Origin: Paraspadella gotoi
Taxonomy: Eukaryota; Chaetognatha
DNA: 64,000 nt
Assembly (NCBI GenBank): GCA_051294375.1
Contig: CM119266.1
Location: 222,012 to 286,011 of the forward strand
Reading direction: 5' to 3'
In this document: piece by piece, positions 19,957 through 30,500 of the stretch
Numbering within the stretch: the first letter of the stretch is position 1
Layout: every line of letters begins with the position of its first letter
Program-made: the position numbers and the translations under genes
The notes under the pieces: model-generated
What the model was told of the DNA's origin: nothing
Seen by the model: the letters and a program-made list of their open reading frames with translations, nothing else
The model's database searches: none

Positions 19957-22734
19957 CAATGGCTATACTCAGAAGCCTCGTATTAGCGCAGCGTGCCGGA
20001 GGCAGCCGGCGGCGGCCGAGCGGCTGCTCCCTGCCTTCGACTTAACTATTCGCTCGGCTATTCTTTGGCTCCTGCTTCTCTTCTTCTCCTATCTCCCCGG
20101 ATCCGCTGCGACTGCAAAGCTCGATCCCGGTCTGAGGCCCAAGCGGATAACTAACTCTTTTTCTCGTCTCTTTACGCTCCGTACTGCCGGAGTTCTGCTT
20201 CTCTCTGCCTCCGAGCGGATCGATTATGGGTTCGCGGCGGATCCGGAAGTCTTTTTTATGAATAATGATTATATCTATGGCGGGTCATTTCAACTCATGT
20301 TGAAGAAAGAAAAGAAAGAAATAATTAAGAACAGAAAGAATAAAATGCAACACGAAAGTTAAAGAAAAACGAGAGAAAGAAAGAAGGAAAAAGAATGAAA
20401 AAAATATTAAAAAATTGAGCATACAAAAATTAACCAGATGAACAAAAAAATAAAATAAGGAAAGTGGTAAAGTAAATAGGGGGGAAAATTATGAGGAATA
20501 TCTCAACCAGAAATAAATACACAAAGTGAAAAATTTTGTATATTTGCTTCCTCATTTTTAATTCTAAGATTTTGTAGCTAAAAATAATAGATATTACTCA
20601 AAAAGATATAAATCTACCACAATAATGATTAAATATGCTGAAAACAATTGGAAAATATGAATGAAAGATAGAAAAATAATCGAAATAATATTATATAATA
20701 GTAATTTGCATTTTTGTTATCGTCTGTAGTATCGTATGAAGAGTAAAGTAGTTAGCAAAATTTAGAAAATCCAAGTAGAATCAAAATTTCCGAGCTTGGC
20801 CACCTGTGAATATTCTTTAAAAAAAAATTCTGTAGTTTTTCAATTTTAAAAATAATAGGTTGAAAAAAAAGATATTGATAGAGTAATTGCTTTTAAAATA
20901 ACAGATTACTTGACTTTTTAAGTAATGGGCAAGCGAAAAAACTCGTTTTGAATGGTAAATTAACTTCTGGTCAAGTTGCTGCATGTCTAATCTGATTAAC
21001 GACACGAATAGATCGTGGAGTGCATGATGTTTCTTAAAAATCTTGGTATAACTGGTATAGCAACTTAACAAAGTAAATGTAGATGGAAAAGTTCGCGTTA
21101 AAGTGAGTTTCATTTGTAGTGTCTTCTGGCGTACGCCAAGGAGGAGTCCTCAGTCCTTACTTATGGGCAGTAAATACGTTGTCAACAGATTTAATTTTGG
21201 AACGTAAAAAAATCAGGGTTATGGTTGTTACATAAGGACATAGTTTTTGTAGCATGCATATTTTAATGCAGACGATATACGCATTACTCTTCACCAACGA
21301 TAGAGGTTATGGGCAAGTCTTAATTGACATTTGTGCAAAATATGGCAAAGTGATTCTTTGTTTTAACAATTAGTTTCAAAAAAAACGAAAGTCATGTATT
21401 TTGGGAAGTGGCAAACTACAAATTCCAAATGATATACTTTTTTCTCGATGTAAACTGTATCGATCTAGTTGATAAATGGACATATCTAGGGTTCCCTTAG
21501 TAGTGATAAGAGCACAGCTTGAGTTTGAGCCAAGCCAAAGAATTGTATCTTTTTTTAGATCAAGTAACTGTTTGGTTTGGATAAATGCCGTTGTTAAAAC
21601 CTTCAGGAGGTCGTGGCATAGCGAGGTGGGACGTCGGGTTGCCGAGAGTGATCCGCTGGCGGTGGTGGAGGACATTATTGGATGGAAATTGTATTGATAC
21701 TACACTGTGTTCCGGTTCTCCTTTAATGGGTTGTGAGAGTAAAAAAACTTTTTCTGTAGCGTAATATGAATAGACTTAATGTTGGGCTGTAAATGATTGG
21801 TGTACGAAACGAATAGATTGTTTGGATAAATAATCGATGGGAAGTGTGAGAGAACTTAGGAGTATGTTTGGATTACACGAACCTATCTACACTTTTTTAA
21901 TAATCGTGAAGAAACCTTTAATTCTTCCAAAAGATTATATGTACAATGAAAAATACCTGTTCTTCAGAAACTTGTTTTCCATTTTTTAACAACATAATGA
22001 ACAATTTTTAATTGTTTTAAATTTTAGATTAATTAATTTTAATTTAATTAACTGTTTTGTTTTTCTTTCGTATTTTAATGTTTGTTTACTTAGAACTTAG
22101 TCTGTCTTTGTTTGTTTTGTTATGTTGATGATGATTGTACTGAATCAACCTCGTTGTATTCGAATTAAAAAATCGCAATATATAATTCCAGTCTAAAGCA
22201 GCTAAAAATTTGTACTAAGAAACTTCACAGTATTGGTTATAAATTTTTCCATTGTATAGTTTAAAAAAAACGCATTACTGTTCATGATCAACTATTCAAA
22301 TTTCCGATCTTGCAAATTTTAACTAGGCCCTTAATGAAGAGGGTATGAAGTTTAAAAACTTTACCTCAGAGAAATTTAATATTTTAATGCCTTAGCGAAA
22401 TTTGTTGAGAAATTATAAGAGAGAGGGAATGACAAATAATACATTAAATGAAAAAAAAAAAAAACAAAGATAGAAATAGAGAGTGCAGACGGCAAGAGCA
22501 AAGAGAGTTAGAAGAGCAGAGAGGAGAGAGAGAGAGATGAGAGAGGAAGAGAAGAGAGATCCGGCCCGCCGCCGCTCGGACTTTCGACCGGAAAGAAGCC
22601 GACTCACCATCGAGAGAGAGAAATCTCCCCGATCGAGCGGAAGAGAGCCCGGAAAGAGAAGTGAGTCGGTCGGAAGCCGCGCGCCGTGCCTCCGGTGGAC
22701 GGCTGCGTCCGGGCAGAAGCTGAGTATATGACTC

Positions 22735-22772
<38 letters not shown>

Positions 22773-22871
22773 ATCTGTCTCTCACCTCCTCTTCCTCTCT
22801 TACTCTCTCTCGTCGTCTCTCTCCTCTTCTCTTCTTTCTCGTCTCTCTCTTTCTCTTCTCTCTTCCTCTTC

Positions 22872-22906
<35 letters not shown>

Positions 22907-23050
22907 CTCTCTCCTCTCTCTTCTCTCTCTCTCTCTCGTTTTTCTCAGCAGATTTCTCTCTTTCTTTATACCCCACATTTATATTATTTTCCACCTACGA
23001 TTTTTTCGTTTGATTTGCATCATCCTTTTTCGTCGCGTCCTCTCTCTCTC

Positions 23051-23083
<33 letters not shown>

Positions 23084-23799
23084 TCTTCTTCTTTTCTCTC
23101 TCTCTCCTCCTCCTCCTCTCTCTCTCTCCTCCCTCCTTCTTCCTTTTCCCTAATAATTGGCCCCTCTTTTTCTCTATTATTGCTCTTTTTGTCAATCCTT
23201 CGTTTCTCCCCGCCCCTGTGTTCACAAAGCGACCGCGTGGCGGAGTTGCTCATCCTCGGTTCAATTTGGCGCGCGTGGATAGGAGGGAAAGGAGACGAGC
23301 GAGGCTGCACGCGCGACGAGCGTGGTTTCATTTTTTCTTACCTTCCTCCCTTTTCCTCCTTTTCCTCCTTCTATCCCACTCGCTCTCCCTCAATGCCTCC
23401 CCCCCATTCCCCATCCCCCCCAACGTTATTGCTTTTCCTCTTCCTCTTCCTCCTCTTTATCGTTCACCAATTGACTTCGAGCATCTTTTACTTCTTTCCT
23501 TTTTCCTTCTTTCTTTCTTCTCCGTTATTTTCTTTCTTCTTTATTAACCTCACATTTCCTCTCTCTCCTTTCTCGACTATTCCCTCAAACCTCCTTCTCT
23601 ATATCTCCCTTTTTCCTTCCAATCTGCCCTCTCTTCCTCCTCCTCTTCCTCCTCCTCCTCCTCGACTTCCCCCTCCTCCTCAATCCGCACCATCTCTTCA
23701 CGGGTTCAATTTAGTTCCGTTTTTCCTCATATTGTTATTGCCATCCTTTCTTCCCTTTTATCGCTTCCATTTTCACGCCTTTTGTGTTTTGACATTCTT

Positions 23800-23861
<62 letters not shown>

Positions 23862-26679
23862 TGGGGCTTTAGATTCCAATAAGAGTTTCGAGAAAGACGA
23901 CGAAGATTGGGGGATTGAGGTGGTTTCCAGTGAGATTAAAGGTGGTTTCTCGATCAGGTTAGATTTGATGTGGTTTTAGGCCACCTTATCTGTGCTTACA
24001 TCTGTAATAGTGACACTTTAGCGCTCAGTTGCATCTCTTTGCGATTTTGTCCGACTTAAGGCCTGGGATCACTCGCCAAAAGTTATAAATAGGGTAACAC
24101 AAAGCTTGGATTTTGAAAGTAGAGGTCCAGTCGATTCCGAAAATGTATTCACTTTAATAAAGTCTTTATTATTTATAAAGTCTTTATTATTTCTTCAAAA
24201 CCGTTGGTATTTTTTCGAATTTTATATTACTATATAAAATAAAAGAAACCTAAACGGCTAAGCGGTTTTTGATAAAATTTAACATAATTTTACTTGAGGT
24301 GAAGGTCCCCAATTCTATGAGAGGGATTTTCCAAATTCACTTTTCGTCATTAGGAAAAAAAAAGAATAATGAAATTTTGGCATTAAAATCTATTTTCATT
24401 TCTAGTTTAAATGATTGCTTTACCGTTCTCTGAAGTTTTATCCAATTTTTAAATTTTTTTTTTAAATTCAAAAAAATGTTGTGACACAAAACACGGACGG
24501 GTGAACAAGGAGGATGCTGCAAGGGGTTTACTTATTTTTCGTCTGTGGCAAACGGTCAAGCTTTAAAGCCAGTTTTTGAATGTGGGGAACAGAAACTAAT
24601 TGGAACAAGAGGAGAGCATAACGATTGTCCATCTGTGGAATCAGTGACATCTATGGCACCAAGAGCGTTTCTATCTCAGAGGACCGACTGCAGATGCCAA
24701 TCAACAATTGTTTTGACTTTTAAAAATGTACAATTTTTGTATTACTCTTTTAGTAAAAAAAATGGTATTAGGCATCATTAAATATGTATTCTGCACTCTC
24801 TCTACATAAACATTTATATTTTCATCTTTAATTGATCCAATTACATCATAAGAATGACTAGGTTTTAGGTACTAGTATTACACTGAGATAGCTGATGTTA
24901 ATTGAATAAAAAAAATTAAAATTCGCTTTTAAAAATGACTTTACCGTCTTGAATGAAATTTTTTTAAGATTACCGATAAAAAAAATTGCCCGATTTTTGG
25001 GTGGCTCTTGAAGCTGAACCTTAGTCAAATTTGAAGTTTTTTTATTTGAAACACGAAGGAAATATACTTCTTTTGCATAAAAATAATTTGTATAAAGCTT
25101 TATGCAATTCTTGTTTGAATGATCCCAGGCCTTAACGAATCTTCAGTCTTTCTTGAGCCGAAAGCAAAACTTCGAACGTTTTTTGTTCTGTGGAAAATCG
25201 GTCTCTAAATTATTTTCAGCCCGAATCTTCTGGGAACTTCTAAGTAGCAAATTGAAGGGACTGGAAACGGAAGGAGGCTCGCGCACCTCGTCCGACTCAA
25301 CCATCTCTTTAATTTAATATTGTTAATCAATTAATCAATTAATCAATTCGGGAAATTGATTCCCCTTTCTTTTTTTCTATTTATGTGATTCTTTTTTAAA
25401 TTCATCTGGTTTTATTTCCCCCCGGAATTTTCTCATTAATCTTTTTATTCACTAATTTACTTCTTTTTTATTTCCTTATTTTCCTTCTTTGTCTTCTTCT
25501 TTCTTTCTTTCTCTTCTCCTTTCTTCTTCTATCTTCCTTCCCCTTTATTTTATTTCTTTCTTTCTTTCCTCCTTAATTTTCTTCCTTCGATCTCCCTCTT
25601 TTCTGTCCTCTTTTTCCCCTCCTCCTCCCTCCACTTTTCTCGCCATCTCATTTCTCATTCCTTTGATTTTCTTTTGCGTCTAAATCCCAGGTTCCGAGGC
25701 GCCAGCGCCGCTTTTGCGGTCCCCCCCGGCGCTGAAAGCCCCGGATGTTGAAGCGACCGGCGCCATCGTCCGGGGGGAAACGCCTACCGATTTCTCATCG
25801 TCGAAGCGCCAAGGCGAGGGGGGAGGCGTGGCGATGAATTGTGAGCGAAGATGGTGAAACGTGCGAGGAAGAAATGCTATTGGGGGTGGGGGGGAAGAAA
25901 TATTTTTGGGAGGGGGGAAATTTGTGAAAAGCTAGTGAAGCTCGTAAATCGTGAATCGAGACGAAAAAGACGGTGAATTGTGAGGAGAATGTAAATTGCG
26001 ACTCTGATTTGTGATGCGAGAGTTTTTTTTTTTTTTTTTTCAATTTTGGTGACCCCAAAAACAATAGGCTCTGCCTTGAATGAGGAACATGATAAGATAG
26101 TAAATTGGTTAAGAGAAAAATGATAAAAGAGAGAAGAGGAGAGACGAGGGAAAATGATGAGAGAGATGAGAGAGAGAGAGAGAGAGACGAGAAGAGCGGA
26201 GAGAGAAGAGAGAGAGAGAGAGAGAATGTATATATATCTAGTGAAGAAAAATGAATTAATCGGATAATAACATTTAATTTACACTAAAAAGCGCCTTTCA
26301 TTTAATTAAAATGATTGCCGGTAAACGAGATTAAGCCAATAAAATTCGAAAGCTTTGCTTTCCAACTTTTTATCGCCAATCGGAAAGTTGATTGTTGGTC
26401 ATAGGAAAGACTTAACGAAAGTCCCTCTGGGGAAAGAAAGTTGGGAACGACTTACCCCAACATGTCCCCCCCCCCACCGCTAGGGGCGGAAAATCTCTAT
26501 TATCTCCTCCTTTGTTAAAAGCGAAGAGCCTTAACTCAGTCTTACATCGGCTCGGAGACGAGCGAAGGCAGGGCATCCTTCCGGACCGAAGGAGAAGGGA
26601 TGCGTTGGAACATTTCTTAGTTTTTCATCATAAAACGCCTCATTTACCACTAACTGTTTGGAGATAGAGAGAGAGAGGA

Positions 26680-26715
<36 letters not shown>

Positions 26716-26742
26716 AGAGAGAGGAGAGAGAGAGAGAGAGAT

Positions 26743-26773
<31 letters not shown>

Positions 26774-27529
26774 CAGAGAGAGAGAGAGAAAGAGACGGAG
26801 AGAGATGAGAAAAGAGGAGAGCAGAGGAGAAAGAGACAGAGAGAGAGAGATAGACGAGAGAGAGAGAGAGAGACGAGATGAGAAGAAGAGAAAGAGAGAA
26901 ANNNNNNNNNNNNNNNNNNNNNNNNNNNNNNNNNNNNNNNNNNNNNNNNNNNNNNNNNNNNNNNNNNNNNNNNNNNNNNNNNNNNNNNNNNNNNNNNNNN
27001 NNNNNNNNNNNNNNNNNNNNNNNNNNNNNNNNNNNNNNNNNNNNNNNNNNNNNNNNNNNNNNNNNNNNNNNNNNNNNNNNNNNNNNNNNNNNNNNNNNNN
27101 NNNNNNNNNNNNNNNNNNNNNNNNNNNNNNNNNNNNNNNNNNNNNNNNNNNNNNNNNNNNNNNNNNNNNNNNNNNNNNNNNNNNNNNNNNNNNNNNNNNN
27201 NNNNNNNNNNNNNNNNNNNNNNNNNNNNNNNNNNNNNNNNNNNNNNNNNNNNNNNNNNNNNNNNNNNNNNNNNNNNNNNNNNNNNNNNNNNNNNNNNNNN
27301 NNNNNNNNNNNNNNNNNNNNNNNNNNNNNNNNNNNNNNNNNNNNNNNNNNNNNNNNNNNNNNNNNNNNNNNNNNNNNNNNNNNNNNNNNNNNNNNNNNNN
27401 NNNNNNNNNNNNNNNNNNNNNNNNNNNNNNNNNNNNNNNNNNNNNNNNNNNNNNNNNNNNNNNATTCGGTCTCCATGGAGATTTTTATGATTTCGTCATG
27501 ACTAATTTGTTGTTGGATGAAGATGGAAA

Positions 27530-27565
<36 letters not shown>

Positions 27566-30500
27566 NNNNNNNNNNNNNNNNNNNNNNNNNNNNNNNNNNN
27601 NNNNNNNNNNNNNNNNNNNNNNNNNNNNNNNNNNNNNNNNNNNNNNNNNNNNNNNNNNNNNNNNNNNNNNNNNNNNNNNNNNNNNNNNNNNNNNNNNNNN
27701 NNNNNNNNNNNNNNNNTCTCTCTCCCTCTCTCTCTCTCTCTCTTACTCTTATTCACCATCCAGTCTCTTGAATGAGATTCACTGGTTTTTCTTCAAAGCG
27801 GAAAACGTTGACTTAATTGGGCCGAAAAAAAAGGACGAGAAAATTAAACGAGAATTTTTTTTCATTTTATAATTTTTCTGAAGAGATTTCGTCATAGTTA
27901 TTTACACTAGGCAATGTCATCATCGTTGTTATTGTCTAAAACGAAAACGCTTTTGTGTACAATTTATTGTTTCATGCCAAAGTTAACTATTTGGGAAATA
28001 GGATTTATGTTTAAAATGATTCCATTAGGATTGTACCCACATAGGATTGCGCCCAGAAAATTTTATGGGCCCAATACTACGTGGGCACAATCCTGCGACC
28101 ACCGTTTTAAAGCTTATCCGAATGGTAATATTCTTAGAAGGCCATTCTCTTGATAGATTTAGTCACCATTTGGTACTATCAAGAAAATCTTTTGTATAAT
28201 ATTTACTGATTTTTAACTAATCTTTTCCCCATTTTCTCCCCAACTTCCCACCCAACTTTGACCACCCAAACCCCCTAAGGTTTCGAGGACCTCCTAAGCG
28301 TCTCCAGCGCGGGCGGGCGACGCCCCTCCGTCGCCTCCAGGGAAATCCCCGTCGACGCCACCGACGTGAGCGTCGCTGATCCGTCGTCGTCTCCGTCATC
28401 GCCGTCGTCGTCGAATCTCGGGCGCTCTCTCTCGCTCAGGCAGTTGAGTCGCGGCAGGGATGGAGGGGAGGCACTCTCTCTCGCTCAGGCAGTTGAGTCG
28501 CGGCAGGGAATGGGAGGGGAGGCACTCTCTCTCGCTCAGCAGTTGAGTCGCCGGCAGGGATGGTGGGAGGCACTCTCTGCTCGCTCAGGCAGTTGAGTCG
28601 CGCAGGGATGGAGGGGGGCACTCTCTCTTCGCTCAGGCAGTTGAGTCGCGGCAGGGATGGAGGGAGGCACTCTCTCTCGTCTCAGGCAGTTTTTGAGTTC
28701 GCAGGGATGGAGGGAGGCACTCTCCTTGCTCAAGGGAGTTGAGTCGGGCAGGGAATGGAGGGGAGGCACTCTCTCTCCTCAGCTGCGGGCAGGATAGGGA
28801 GCCTTCAGGCAGTTGAGTCGCCGGCAGGGATGGAGGGGAGGCACCTCTCTCCTCAGGCAGTTGAGTCCGGCAGGGATGGAGGGAGGCACTCTCTCTCACC
28901 AGGCAGTTAAGATCGCGGCAGGGATGAGGGGCAGGCACTCTCTCTCCTCAGGCAGTTGAGATGCGCTGAGGGCAGGGGGAGGGGAGGGCACTCTCTGCTC
29001 CTCATGCAGTTGAGTCGCGGCAGCAGAGGGGAGGGGGCACTCTCTCTCCTCAGGGCAGATGAGTCGTGGCAGAGATAGAAGGGGAAGGGGAAGGCACTCT
29101 CTCTTGCTCAAGCAGTTGAGTCGCTGCAAGGGCATGGAGGGGGAGGGGAGGCACTCTCGTCTTGCTGAGGCAGTTGGTCGTGCAGGGATGGAGGGGAAGG
29201 CACTCTCTCTCGCTCAGGCGTTGAGTCACGGCAGAGATGGAGGGGAGGCGGAAGGCACTCTCTCTCGCTCAGGCAGTTGAGTCGCGGCAGGGACAGAGGG
29301 GGAGAAGGGGCACTCTCTCTCACTCGGGCAGGGATAGAGGTGGAGGGGAGGCGACGGATGTAGGTCAATTCGTCCGAACGAAGTTCACATTCATTTAACT
29401 TGTAAAATATTTTTTTTAAATATTTATTAAACCAAAAAGAATGATAGTTTTTAGTCTAGCTTGCTTAAATGACGCGGCGGTGTTAACGAGGTATACGCAA
29501 TTTTATTGAGTAGAAACATCTTGGTGAGGCGACTTACCACCGGTCTTTCTCTCTAAACCCTTCCTCTCTCCTCTTTCTCCGAGCCAGTCTATCCACACGG
29601 TCACTTTGCCCTAGCTTTGGCAATGACCTTAGATTGACCGGACACAGTAATAGGGCCGAGGCGACCGTAAGGTTAAGTTGGTCCGGGCGATGATAAAAGT
29701 GGATCAGGAGAGAGCTAGACTCACTTCTTTTCTACTTCTCTTACATCGTCACAATTCTTCACCTTCTCCTCACTTTTATTATTATTATTTTCGTCTTCTA
29801 CATTGGGATATATTAAATCTTTCACGAAATAATCTTATTGAGACCTCCTAAAAATATATTTTTGTTTTCTGTTTAGCGGACAAAAACTTTATAAATTAAA
29901 CCGTAATTCGTTCTAACGATCCGACTACAATATGCAAATTAATTTAAAGCACCATTTTTCCCTTCCATCAAGGCGCCGTTCTTGCCCCTTCAGCAACACC
30001 ATCAAGATGCGGCGCTTCCCGATCGTCGAGGACGTTTGCCCGACGCTGACGCCTCTCGCAGACGCCGCAGCAGGCGCGGAAACAACGACGACGACGCCGC
30101 GACTCTCAGCGGAGCCTTCGACGACCTCGTTGGAGCCGGTGACGGACGCCAGCGTCGACGTCTTCGTCGACGCCGGAACGCCCTCCGACGAGGATGACGA
30201 CGACGACAACGACGACGTGGATCGTCTCGTCCACAGAGTCGCTGGAAGGATGAGGACGTTGACGCCGGACGGTGAGCGAAGGTTGCTGTTATTGTGGTTG
30301 TTTTTTGTTGCCGACTTCGTTAAGGTTCGAGTTTTTTGTCGTTTTATCCTTTAGACTCGTGCATTTGATTTCCCTCAAAACCTCTTTCGCCTGACTTGTT
30401 TGTTTTCAACACCCCATCGCCTTTCCGCCCTTACCTACTTTAAATCTCCCTTTTCCTATAAAATATCTCACCCTCATCTTCATCTTTTCCTTACCTTTTC

